Below, one piece after another: positions 6,499-13,227 of a DNA stretch of 19,292 nucleotides. Position 1 is the stretch's first letter, and each line of letters begins with the position of its first letter. Origin of the DNA: JAVBKB01 sp031554275 (GTDB taxonomy: Bacteria; Bacillota; Bacilli; JARBTR01); the NCBI GenBank assembly GCA_031554275.1, contig JAVBKB010000097.1, positions 1-19,292 on the forward strand. Reading direction: 5' to 3'. Under the pieces are notes generated by a model. That model was not told the DNA's origin. It ran no database searches and saw nothing but the letters and a program-made list of their open reading frames with translations. Made by a program: the position numbers and the translations under genes.

Positions 6499-7860
6499 TT
6501 AACGGAGCTTCTTTGCATAGCCCTCTTTATCTACCTGTTGTGCTCTTGCGATCGATAATGCGTCTTCTGGTACATCTTTTGTAATCGTTGACCCTGCTGC
6601 AACAATCGAATTCTTACCGACTGTGACTGGTGCAACTAGATTGGTATTACAGCCTATAAAAGCACCATCTTCTATCGTAGTCAGATGCTTATTCTTTCCA
6701 TCATAATTCACGGTAATTTTACCACATCCGACATTCAAATCACTACCCATAACCGTATCACCAATGTAACTAAGGTGTGAAACTTTTGAATCGTTTTCAA
6801 TGGTTGATTTCTTCACTTCAACAAAGTTACCAATTTTGACGTTTTCCTTCAGGTTTGATCCAGGTCTAATGTGGGCAAATGGACCAATTTGTGTATTTGC
6901 ACCAACACTGCTTTCAAACAGCACTGACTGTCTAATTACACAGGTGTTTGCTACCTGGCAATCACTTATCTCAGTATGAGGACCGATCACACAATCCTCA
7001 CCGATTGTTGTAGTGCCAGAAAGGATTGTTCCTGGTTTAATGACTGTATCTCGTCCAATTTCAACACCCATGCCAATGTAAGTGTTAGTAGGATCAGGAA
7101 TGCTAACACCCTTTCTCATATGCATTTCATTGACTCTCATCTGCATCAATTTCTCAGCCTGAGCCAATTGTACTCGGTCATTTACGCCCAAGGTCTCATC
7201 AAAATCTGGAGTGCAAAATGCTGATACTACTTGATTGTCATTTCGCAAAATCTCAATGACATCTGTCAAATAATATTCTTGTTGAGCATTGTTATTACCA
7301 ACCTTCTTCAAAGTTTCAAATAACAATTGATTATCAAAACAATACGTTCCAGTGTTTACTTCTTGAACAAGTGTCTCTTGTTCGTTGCAATCCTTCTGTT
7401 CTACAATCTTTTCAATTGCGCCACTAGAGTCACGAATGATTCTGCCATAACCAAATGGAATTGGAGCAATTGCAGTCAGAATTGTTGCCTTTGACCGTGC
7501 TTCTATATGCGCTTGGATTAGCTGCTCTAGGGTTTCTTTTCTAATTAAAGGGGTATCACCACAAATAACAACAGTAACCCCTTCCTTATCGCCTAGAACC
7601 GCTTCTGCTTGCGTCACAGCGTGTCCAGTGCCAAGCTGTTCATCTTGAACCACATATGCGCTTTTGTCACCCAGACGTTTCCTCACATCTTCTGAACCAT
7701 GCCCGACAATGGTGATCACTTCCATCATGTCTAATGATCGAATATTGTCAACTACATGCTCCACCATTGGTTTGCCACATACCGGATGCAGCACTTTATA
7801 CAATTTAGATTGCATCCTTGTCCCTTGTCCAGCCGCCAAAATGATTGCAAATTTATTCAT
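6499..7860 (-). CDS. glmU: Bifunctional UDP-N-acetylglucosamine pyrophosphorylase / glucosamine-1-phosphate N-acetyltransferase
   Basis: A 453-residue enzyme that acetylates glucosamine 1-phosphate and couples it to UTP, giving UDP-GlcNAc for peptidoglycan and teichoic acid. The N-terminal uridylyltransferase domain shows LAAGQGTRMQSKLYKVLHPV (8-27), DEQLGTGHAV and CGDTPL. The C-terminal left-handed beta-helix carries hexapeptide repeats and FAHIRPGSNL, KIGNFVEVKKS and NYDGKNKH. The strong SD GGAGG lies 5 nt before ATG 7860. One oddity is that the acetyl-CoA-site segment usually read as G(C/A)GTIT is GCGKIT here, through an AAA codon. Gene order ispE-glmU-prs matches Bacillus except for the missing genes between ispE and glmU. 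Expression is likely constitutive from the promoter at 7917-7945. Confidence 0.97.
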   Translation of the reverse strand: MNKFAIILAAGQGTRMQSKLYKVLHPVCGKPMVEHVVDNIRSLDMMEVITIVGHGSEDVRKRLGDKSAYVVQDEQLGTGHAVTQAEAVLGDKEGVTVVICGDTPLIRKETLEQLIQAHIEARSKATILTAIAPIPFGYGRIIRDSSGAIEKIVEQKDCNEQETLVQEVNTGTYCFDNQLLFETLKKVGNNNAQQEYYLTDVIEILRNDNQVVSAFCTPDFDETLGVNDRVQLAQAEKLMQMRVNEMHMRKGVSIPDPTNTYIGMGVEIGRDTVIKPGTILSGTTTIGEDCVIGPHTEISDCQVANTCVIRQSVLFESSVGANTQIGPFAHIRPGSNLKENVKIGNFVEVKKSTIENDSKVSHLSYIGDTVMGSDLNVGCGKITVNYDGKNKHLTTIEDGAFIGCNTNLVAPVTVGKNSIVAAGSTITKDVPEDALSIARAQQVDKEGYAKKLR

Positions 7861-7916
7861 ATATCCTCCAAATAGTTCTATTCAAAGTTGATTTTTATAA
7901 AAATGACCTAAACATG

Positions 7917-7945
7917 ATGATATCGTATTTACTACCTATGTTCAA
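7917..7945 (-). promoter_or_regulatory. Probable sigma-A promoter of glmU-prs
   Basis: On the minus strand TTGAAC (7945-7940) is followed after 17 nt by TATCAT (7922-7917). This is four and five of six matches to the consensus, placed 57 bp before the glmU ATG. Confidence 0.5.
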
Positions 7946-8017
7946 TACAGATTTGCCTTCGATGCGACAAATTTTTTTTGCGCAAGTTTTGATAAAAATT
8001 TCCCCAGACTTCAAATG

Positions 8018-8038
8018 TTGAAATCACAACTATTTCAA
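8018..8038 (-). terminator. Weak hairpin downstream of ispE
   Basis: TTGAAAT (8018-8024) and ATTTCAA (8032-8038) form a 7-bp AT-rich stem with a 7-nt loop, 14 bp beyond the ispE stop. No T tract follows, so termination would be inefficient. Confidence 0.3.
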
Positions 8039-8051
8039 TATTTGTTCATGC

Positions 8052-8912
8052 TTAATCAAACCGATTTCCAAGCATTCTTACTGAAAAAATCTGTTCACAG
8101 AATCCCATTAATCCGTTGCATATCCGTTGCATCCTGGCCTCATGCTCTACAATACCGAAAACAGTTGGCCCGCTTCCACTCATTAGTACAGCATCGGCGC
8201 CAAACTTCTTCATCTGCTCTTTAATATGCATGACCTCTGGGTACATCTCAAAGGTAACACTCTCCAAGACATTCCCCATCATTGCACACATTTGATCGTA
8301 ATCTTGCATGTTGATCGCTGAAACCATTCCCCTGATATCAGGGTGCTTTATTCGATCTAACTTCAGATTTCGATATACGTCCGCGGTCGAAACGCCCATT
8401 CTCGGTTTTGCAAGAACCACCCAGCAATTCGGAGGTGCAACAATCTGCTCAATCTTCTCTCCGCGGCCAGTTGCAAGCGCTGTCCCTCCGTATACACAGA
8501 ATGATACATCGGATCCGATTTCAGCGCCGAGCTCAGCAAGTGTGTCAAGGCTTAATCCTAAATCCCAAATTCGATTCAGTAGCCTTAAAGTTGCTGCCGC
8601 ATCACTGCTGCCACCAGCTAATCCCGCTGCAACGGGGATTATTTTCTCGATATTTATTTCAACACCAGCTTTGACGTTAAATCTCTTTTTCAAGAGATTT
8701 GCCGCTTGATAAGCAAGATTCCTACTATCACTTGGGATGAAACGACTATCTGTTCTCACAAGTATTTCAGGCGCACACAATTCTCTAACCTCAATCCGAT
8801 CAGAGAGATCTATTGTAGTCATAACCATTTCTACTTCATGGTAACCATCATCTCTTTTGCTAAGCACATCTAGTGCTAAATTGATTTTAGCGGGTGCTTT
8901 CTCGATATACAC
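8052..8912 (-). CDS. ispE: 4-diphosphocytidyl-2-C-methyl-D-erythritol kinase
   Basis: A GHMP kinase of the non-mevalonate (MEP) pathway that phosphorylates CDP-ME on the 2-hydroxyl. It has EKAPAKINLALDV at the N-terminus with the catalytic-site lysine, the GHMP ATP-binding loop PVAAGLAGGSSDAA, GSDVSFCVYGG with the catalytic aspartate, and the C-terminal motif LMSGSGPTVFG. It closely resembles B. subtilis YabH/IspE along its length. The start is uncertain. I prefer GTG 8912, giving MYIEKAPAKINL (286 aa), because GGTGA stands 5 nt before it and the length fits the family. TTG 8924 and GTG 8921 would add three or four residues but lack a clear SD. The next gene on this strand is glmU, 191 bp away, where Bacillus has purR, ridA and spoVG. 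Confidence 0.95.
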   Translation of the reverse strand: MYIEKAPAKINLALDVLSKRDDGYHEVEMVMTTIDLSDRIEVRELCAPEILVRTDSRFIPSDSRNLAYQAANLLKKRFNVKAGVEINIEKIIPVAAGLAGGSSDAAATLRLLNRIWDLGLSLDTLAELGAEIGSDVSFCVYGGTALATGRGEKIEQIVAPPNCWVVLAKPRMGVSTADVYRNLKLDRIKHPDIRGMVSAINMQDYDQMCAMMGNVLESVTFEMYPEVMHIKEQMKKFGADAVLMSGSGPTVFGIVEHEARMQRICNGLMGFCEQIFSVRMLGNRFD

Positions 8913-9120
8913 TTTATTCACCAACTTTATCTAAGTAACAATTTCGTTAGTTCTTATTCTACAATTTTTTTATCTGTATAGCCATCGTTTTAAACAAATT
9001 GAATTTGAAGTTTTGTTCAACAAGCTTCCTCAGATTCCACCTGCTGAAAAGTACCTTTCATTTGGCAAACAGTTCTACTGCAAAACCGTTGTAGATTTCT
9101 GCAACTGAACTATTTACACA

Positions 9121-9147
9121 AAAAAACCATGGGTGGATCACCCATGG
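9121..9147 (-). terminator. Terminator of sspF
   Basis: CCATGGGTG (9127-9135), a 3-nt loop GAT, and CACCCATGG (9139-9147) form a perfect 9-bp stem. The A run at 9120-9126 is a T run on the minus strand directly after the stem, as expected of a factor-independent terminator for sspF. Confidence 0.85.
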
Positions 9148-9193
9148 ATTCAGTCGCATTTATTTACATCAGCATGATGCTTTGATTACTTAG

Positions 9194-9382
9194 TTAGAAT
9201 ATGTCCTTGTTACTGCTAGCCAATTGGTGCTGTGCTTTCTCGATTGCTAATTTCACCATGTTTCCGGCGTCTTTAGCGCGGATTCCGCCCCAACCATCCT
9301 TTTGTACTACATCCCAAAAACCTAATTCCTTTGCAAGCTCTTCTTTAAAGTCGTCCGTCATGATCCCACGTCTTCTACTCAA
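9194..9382 (-). CDS. sspF: Alpha/beta-type small acid-soluble spore protein SspF
   Basis: A 62-residue DNA-binding spore protein. It reads SRRRGIMTDDFKEELAKELGFWDVVQ..GWGGIRAKDAGNMVK and aligns without gaps to B. subtilis SspF over the N-terminal half and the GGWG-I-A-DAGNMV helix. Proteins of this family coat DNA in the forespore. The start codon is TTG 9382, supported by AAAGGAG upstream and by the conserved (S/G)RRRG(I/V)M beginning. A start at the internal ATG would remove the conserved arginines. A well-formed sigma-G/F-type promoter stands 37-66 bp upstream and a strong terminator 47 bp downstream, so it is a single-gene unit expressed in the forespore. The position between veg and ispE is as in Bacillus. 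Confidence 0.94.
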   Translation of the reverse strand: MSRRRGIMTDDFKEELAKELGFWDVVQKDGWGGIRAKDAGNMVKLAIEKAQHQLASSNKDIF

Positions 9383-9418
9383 AGTGAACAGCTCCTTTCA
9401 TCAATAATGCGACTGCGT

Positions 9419-9448
9419 TAGTATTTGGAGAAGGCAGGGGAAGTATGC
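9419..9448 (-). promoter_or_regulatory. Probable sigma-G (or sigma-F) promoter of sspF
   Basis: On the minus strand GCATA (9448-9444) is followed after exactly 18 nt by AATACTA (9425-9419). This compares well with GHATR-N18-CATNHTA, the consensus for forespore sigma factors. Only the first base of the -10 box differs. Confidence 0.65.
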
Positions 9449-9461
9449 TTGATTAGAAACT

Positions 9462-9500
9462 CTTTTGTATATACAAAAGGTAGCACCATGTTGTGCTACC
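9462..9500 (-). terminator. Terminator of veg
   Basis: GGTAGCAC (9479-9486) and GTGCTACC (9493-9500) form an 8-bp stem with a 6-nt loop, 22 bp beyond the veg stop. On the minus strand it is followed by CTTTTGTAT. That tail is half of a perfect 18-bp palindrome (9462-9479, CTTTTGTATATACAAAAG), an unusual arrangement that could form a second hairpin. Confidence 0.75.
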
Positions 9501-9521
9501 CACAATTACAACTAATTTTCA

Positions 9522-9779
9522 TCACGCCAGATTTTCGATCGGCTCTTCTTCAAAAATGAGCTTGACCGTTTCAGTTAGGACATCTGCATAACTGTAAGAA
9601 ACTCTTTCAAAAGATTCTCCATCTCTGGTTAACTTGACAATAAATACCGATGGATACGTTTCAGCTAATACTCCAGAACGTTCGATTAACTTCTTTCTAC
9701 CACCATTGGCTTGCAAAAGCATCTTCTTTCCAATCTGAAGTTCCAAATCCTTTTTAATTTCAGATAATCTTTTTGCCAA
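9522..9779 (-). CDS. veg: Veg protein
   Basis: An 85-residue basic protein, almost the same length as B. subtilis Veg (86 aa). It contains the family core ANGGRKKLIERSGVLAETYPSVFIV and FERVSYSYADVLTETVKL. In Bacillus, veg is very highly transcribed and its product influences biofilm formation and spore outgrowth; its biochemical role is not settled. I place the start at TTG 9779 (MAKRLSEIKKDL) because GAGGTGG stands about 6 nt upstream and the family begins at this point. The in-frame ATG at 9824 would add 15 atypical residues, has no SD, and would lie upstream of the downstream promoter's -10 box. Two strong tandem promoters precede the gene and a terminator follows. Confidence 0.93.
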   Translation of the reverse strand: MAKRLSEIKKDLELQIGKKMLLQANGGRKKLIERSGVLAETYPSVFIVKLTRDGESFERVSYSYADVLTETVKLIFEEEPIENLA

Positions 9780-9803
9780 CGTACTCCACCTCACTTGTCG
9801 AAA

Positions 9804-9832
9804 ATTATACCAAAAATCGCTCATTTGGTCAA
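9804..9832 (-). promoter_or_regulatory. veg promoter, proximal
   Basis: On the minus strand TTGACC (9832-9827) is followed after 17 nt by TATAAT (9809-9804), a near-perfect sigma-A promoter. Transcripts would start around 9797 and leave a leader of roughly 18 nt, just long enough for the SD. Confidence 0.8.
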
Positions 9833-9845
9833 TACAAAATTATAA

Positions 9846-9875
9846 ATTATATCAACTTCAATTTTATATTGTCAA
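9846..9875 (-). promoter_or_regulatory. veg promoter, distal
   Basis: On the minus strand a perfect TTGACA (9875-9870) is followed after 18 nt by a perfect TATAAT (9851-9846). Together with the proximal promoter it forms a tandem pair, as known for veg in B. subtilis. Confidence 0.8.
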
Positions 9876-10198
9876 CTGTTTTCTCTTGGTTTTAACAAAT
9901 TTATTTTGTCCAAATTCTGGCGAGTTATCCACCATTGCTATGATGCTTCACTATTTCCGATATTTTTTTTTGCTGCCAAGCCTTCAATACTCTTGATTTT
10001 CATTAGACTTGAGAGTAAATTGTCACAATACTTTTTGTCATGCGGGGCCAAAATACATAGTGGAAAAACCACCACAAATCAGCCACAATTTCTTTTTGCA
10101 AGAATCAGGATAAGGAAACATTTAAGAACCGTTTCAGAACTCCAGAATGAAACATTGATATCACAGATCGGAAATTCCGGCCTTTCCATTCCCAATTT
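9876..10198. other. Non-coding stretch between the veg promoters and the MITE-like element
   Basis: I see no convincing gene here. A plus-strand open frame at 9906-10205 lacks an SD and any family resemblance. A small hairpin GTGG-aaaaa-CCAC lies near 10061-10074. The piece AATCAGGATAAGG near 10105 resembles the end of the adjacent palindromic element (AATCAGGATTAATAGG), so this stretch may hold decayed copies of it. Confidence 0.4.
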
Positions 10199-10355
10199 AT
10201 TCTGATTACCGATTAAAATAGTTAATGATTTGTCCGGAAATTTTTCATCTCGCGCGGCAAAAAATGCTTAAATATCTAGATATTTAAGCACTTTTTTAAC
10301 AAAGCGAGATGGAAAATTTCCACAAAACATTCGTATCTTAATCGGTAATCAGGAT
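10199..10355. mobile_element. MITE-like imperfect palindrome, 157 bp
   Basis: The termini ATTCTGATTACCGATTAA (10199-10216) and TTAATCGGTAATCAGGAT (10338-10355) are inverted copies with one mismatch. Inside, GGAAATTTTTCATCTCGC pairs with GCGAGATGGAAAATTTCC, and the centre is a perfect 26-bp palindrome (10265-10290, half-site TGCTTAAATATCT). The two 80-nt arms match at roughly four of five positions. The element has no coding capacity and sits between yabG and veg. The structure fits a miniature inverted-repeat element or a large palindromic unit. No clear target duplication was found. Confidence 0.65.
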
Positions 10356-10394
10356 TAATAGGCAAAATAGGATAAGTTATTATGTATGATTGCA

Positions 10395-10431
10395 CGAAAA
10401 AAATCAATGAAATTCAAAGAATTCATTGATT
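10395..10431 (-). terminator. Terminator of yabG
   Basis: AATCAATGAA (10402-10411) and TTCATTGATT (10422-10431) form a 10-bp stem 4 bp after the yabG stop. The A run just to its left (10397-10403) is a T run on the minus strand. Confidence 0.75.
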
Positions 10432-10435
10432 GTAA

Positions 10436-11314
10436 TTACGCTTCCTTGTCAATCTCTGGCTTCTGCCCGCTATACGGCATCCCAATTCTGAGTACACCCT
10501 TTGTTTCGATGCCGCCTAGACCCTTCTCACCAGTAAGCGTATTCCGAAGCACATCCCACACATTCACGCGGTCCATAAATGGGGTGAAACTGATTTTCGC
10601 AACAATATAAACTGGATCAAGAGCATGGATGTTCACACGCGAGGGTGAACTTGCAAAATTTGCACCTGCATGGATTAATGATTCGAAATGCGACTGGCAA
10701 GCGCCTGCGAAGATTACCAATTGATCTAGATGATTGATTTTCTTCCTCGCTTCTTGAACTGTCTGCACAAATTCTCGCGAATGGCGATAGGCGCTGATAT
10801 CATGAATGTCTCCTTTTGTCTTTGTATAGGCGTCATGTCCAGTGATAACAAGGATATCTGGCCGGTAATGTTCAATGAGTTTACCCACTTGTTGTGGCAT
10901 ATCTTTCTCGTGACAATGTGCACCAAAGACTGGCACATTCATTTTCTTGTAAAGCATTAAACACTTCTGAAGATAATTTCGATCACCGTCTAAATGAAGC
11001 ACCCTGCCAGGCACGTGAAAGTAATCATTGTTTACTCGATAGCCATCCGTTGCTTCATATTCTTTCTTTTGACGCAAACGCTCTCGTTCTTGTGAAAACA
11101 GATGATTTGATTGGTTAATCTTTTGCATCGTTTGCTGCACCTGAGTCATTTGCTCTGGTTGGTCAATTACTTTTAAATCCATCACAGGAGCATCTGCCAC
11201 TAAGCGGATATCCTCACCATGAAGAATTGCTATTCCGTTTTTTACATCCACCACTCGAAAAAAAACATCACAGTCATATGAATTTCTGCCTACGATGTCG
11301 TTCACTTGGATCAT
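10436..11314 (-). CDS. yabG: Sporulation-specific protease YabG
   Basis: A 292-residue protein matching YabG. In Bacillus this protease is made in the mother cell and processes spore coat proteins; in Clostridioides it processes spore germination proteins. It begins MIQVNDIVGRNSYDCDVFFRVVDV. Conserved stretches are HLDGDRNYLQKCLMLYKKMNVP, the GHDAYTKTKGDIHD segment, FAGACQSHFESLIHAGANFASSPSRVNIHALDPVYIVAKI, and the C-terminal GGIETKGVLRIGMPY. The histidine of GHD and the cysteine of GACQS are plausible catalytic residues, an inference from conservation. ATG 11314 is the start because GGAGTGA stands a few bases upstream. An in-frame TTG at 11350 adds 12 atypical residues. Gene order rsmA-yabG-veg-sspF is as in Bacillus. 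Confidence 0.94.
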   Translation of the reverse strand: MIQVNDIVGRNSYDCDVFFRVVDVKNGIAILHGEDIRLVADAPVMDLKVIDQPEQMTQVQQTMQKINQSNHLFSQERERLRQKKEYEATDGYRVNNDYFHVPGRVLHLDGDRNYLQKCLMLYKKMNVPVFGAHCHEKDMPQQVGKLIEHYRPDILVITGHDAYTKTKGDIHDISAYRHSREFVQTVQEARKKINHLDQLVIFAGACQSHFESLIHAGANFASSPSRVNIHALDPVYIVAKISFTPFMDRVNVWDVLRNTLTGEKGLGGIETKGVLRIGMPYSGQKPEIDKEA

Positions 11315-11387
11315 GCTGCTCACTCCGATAAAGAGCCCTTCTTTAAGCATTCAACTGCAACGCAACACTTAGGGAACTCTATGCTAA

Positions 11388-11396
11388 TAATTTATG
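11388..11396 (-). promoter_or_regulatory. Possible sigma-K -10 element for yabG
   Basis: The minus strand reads CATAAATTA, which fits the sigma-K -10 form CATANNNTA, 74 bp before the yabG start. The nearest upstream AC lies 14 nt away rather than the usual 16-17, so only half of the promoter is supported. Confidence 0.25.
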
Positions 11397-11423
11397 CGGT
11401 AAATGAGCTAGTGCTATTTTTTC

Positions 11424-11447
11424 AAAAAAAATGGGTGCTTTTGCACC
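11424..11447 (-). terminator. Terminator of rsmA
   Basis: GGTGC (11434-11438) and GCACC (11443-11447) form a hairpin with a TTTT loop. On the minus strand it is followed by CATTTTTTTT. It lies about 150 bp beyond the rsmA stop and separates rsmA from yabG. Confidence 0.65.
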
Positions 11448-11595
11448 GAAAAAAACAAATCAATCTAATTATTTTTGATCTACAAATTTGATTCTGCAAA
11501 ATCTTCATTCGCCAAAGAAACTAACCGCTTCGGCTAAGTCCGACTATTTAAGAACCAAAGCTGTTTCACCTCAGTTCAGTCTCTACTACGAATTT

Positions 11596-12477
11596 TCATT
11601 TACCGAAGACTTTGTACAATGCATTTGCAAGCGCTCCGAATTCAGTAATCGACAGGGTTTCTCCCCGTCTAGTTGGATCAATTCGACATTCATTGAGACA
11701 GTTCACAATTTGATCTCTACATGATTTACCCTCTGGTAATCCATTCAACAGATTATTCAAAATGGTCTTGCGTCTTTGCGCGAAGCAGGTTCTTGTAATT
11801 GTGAAAAAAAACGTTTCGTCCTCCACCTGAACAGGTGGCGCCTTTCTTTTGATCAGATGAATTACTGCTGAATCAACATTTGGCTGAGGCATAAACACTG
11901 TATGCGGCACAGTCATCACTACTTCCGCTTCTGTATAGAATTGTACAGCGATCGACAATGAACCATATTCTTTTGATCCTGGCTTGGCTGCCATTCTTGC
12001 AGCAACTTCCTTCTGTAGCATCATTGTATAGCTCTCGATTGGTAGCTGTGATTCCAACAGATGCATAATAATTGGCGTCGTCACATAATAGGGCAAATTA
12101 GCAACCACATGGATACTTTCCACATCTTGCAAATGCTTCGCAATTGCATCAGCGACATCTGCTTTTAACACATCATCATGAATAACCGTAACATTCGGGT
12201 AGGGTGCCAACGTCTCACTTAGGATGGGTAGTAAGCGTTGATCAATCTCAAAGGCAAGCACAGTCTTTGCTGTACGAGCAATTTGTTCTGTTAATGCGCC
12301 AATACCTGGACCAACTTCAATTACACCACTTGTATCCGTTATGCCAGAATGCGCAACAATATTACGTAAAATATTCGTATCAATCAGGAAATTCTGTCCC
12401 AAGCTCTTCTTGAATGAGAATCCAAATTTCTCAAGGATGGCTTTCGTTCTAATGGGGGTTGCGATATCTTTTTCCAT
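11596..12477 (-). CDS. rsmA: 16S rRNA dimethyladenosine transferase RsmA (KsgA)
   Basis: A 293-residue S-adenosylmethionine-dependent enzyme that dimethylates the two adjacent adenosines in the 3'-terminal hairpin of 16S rRNA during 30S maturation. Motifs are KKSLGQNFL (23-31), the SAM-binding EVGPGIGALT (54-63), the acidic FEIDQ (76-80), HDDVLK (100-105) and the catalytic NLPYYVTTPI (127-136). The C-terminal FFFTITRTCFAQRRKTILNNL is the family's C-terminal domain. Length is typical. ATG 12477 has only a weak SD (a GAG 7 nt upstream). It follows rnmV by 108 bp, the conserved Bacillus order, and 5S and 16S rRNA processing functions are thus neighbours. Confidence 0.97.
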   Translation of the reverse strand: MEKDIATPIRTKAILEKFGFSFKKSLGQNFLIDTNILRNIVAHSGITDTSGVIEVGPGIGALTEQIARTAKTVLAFEIDQRLLPILSETLAPYPNVTVIHDDVLKADVADAIAKHLQDVESIHVVANLPYYVTTPIIMHLLESQLPIESYTMMLQKEVAARMAAKPGSKEYGSLSIAVQFYTEAEVVMTVPHTVFMPQPNVDSAVIHLIKRKAPPVQVEDETFFFTITRTCFAQRRKTILNNLLNGLPEGKSCRDQIVNCLNECRIDPTRRGETLSITEFGALANALYKVFGK

Positions 12478-12585
12478 AATGCACTCATTTCATTTGTTTT
12501 TCACTGCCTTGAATGATGCATTGCTGCATCGATGTAAGGATAGCTTATTGCTTTCGAGTACCTCTATTATCACGGCTAGTTCTGC

Positions 12586-13125
12586 TTATAACTGTTTCAC
12601 CGCTTCTTGAAACTCTTCTAACGTTATCCCGAATTTCATCAATCTGTGATGTAATTGCTTCGCATTTGCATAACCAATTCTTAGCGCAACTCCAAGTCGT
12701 TCCCGCTTTTCCTTAGCACCTGCTCCTGCAGTAAGACCCAAAAGGTGCAAATCTGCAAATGTAATCAATTCCACCGGCTCTGCTTGCATTTGCTGTGCTT
12801 CTTGCAATGCCGAACGAATATCAATTGATGAGGCATGTTCCACACCCAATCCTTTACCCGACTTCGCAATTGCTTGTTGCTTTGGTAAGAAGGCATGCTT
12901 ACATCCAGGCACTTGGCTGCTAATGGTATGACGAATCTTGTCGCCAGGATAATCCGGATCTGTGAAAATAATTACGCCTCGCTTCTCTTGAGCGTGCCTA
13001 ATTTGTTCAATGATAGCGTCATTCACTGCAGACCCGTTGGTTTCGATGGTGTCTGCATTCATTGCTCGTTTAATTGCAACTGTATCATCTTTACCTTCAA
13101 CAACAATAATCTCTTGTATTTTCAT
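12586..13125 (-). CDS. rnmV: Ribonuclease M5, TOPRIM-domain 5S rRNA maturase
   Basis: A 179-residue nuclease that cuts the 5S rRNA precursor in low-GC Gram-positive bacteria to give the mature ends. The TOPRIM signature is complete: VVEGKDD with the catalytic glutamate (E10), and FTDPDYPG (54-61) with the metal-binding DxD pair D56 and D58. The C-terminal part (from about 110) shows the family segment LLGLTAGAGAKEKRERLGVALRIGYANAKQLHHRL. Length fits the family. In Bacillus the yabE gene lies immediately upstream of rnmV. Here a two-component system and a C4-dicarboxylate block are interposed. Confidence 0.96.
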   Translation of the reverse strand: MKIQEIIVVEGKDDTVAIKRAMNADTIETNGSAVNDAIIEQIRHAQEKRGVIIFTDPDYPGDKIRHTISSQVPGCKHAFLPKQQAIAKSGKGLGVEHASSIDIRSALQEAQQMQAEPVELITFADLHLLGLTAGAGAKEKRERLGVALRIGYANAKQLHHRLMKFGITLEEFQEAVKQL

Positions 13126-13227
13126 TTCTTCAACCTTTTCTTTAACTCCCTAATGAATGCAAACTCCGTCATTTTATAAAAATAGGAAATTATCGCAAAC
13201 TCTTTCTTTTCTAATTGATCATCAGGA

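Noticed and set aside
8308..8709. 133-codon open frame on the plus strand
   Set aside because: It is antisense to ispE with no start signals and no recognisable motif.
8925..9114. A riboswitch or T-box in the stretch upstream of ispE
   Set aside because: Short complementary pieces are present (CAGTT/AACTG), but no conserved T-box or riboswitch motif was found, and no promoter could be placed with confidence.
9906..10205. 99-codon open frame on the plus strand between veg and yabG
   Set aside because: It has no SD and no recognisable motif, and it runs into the palindromic element.
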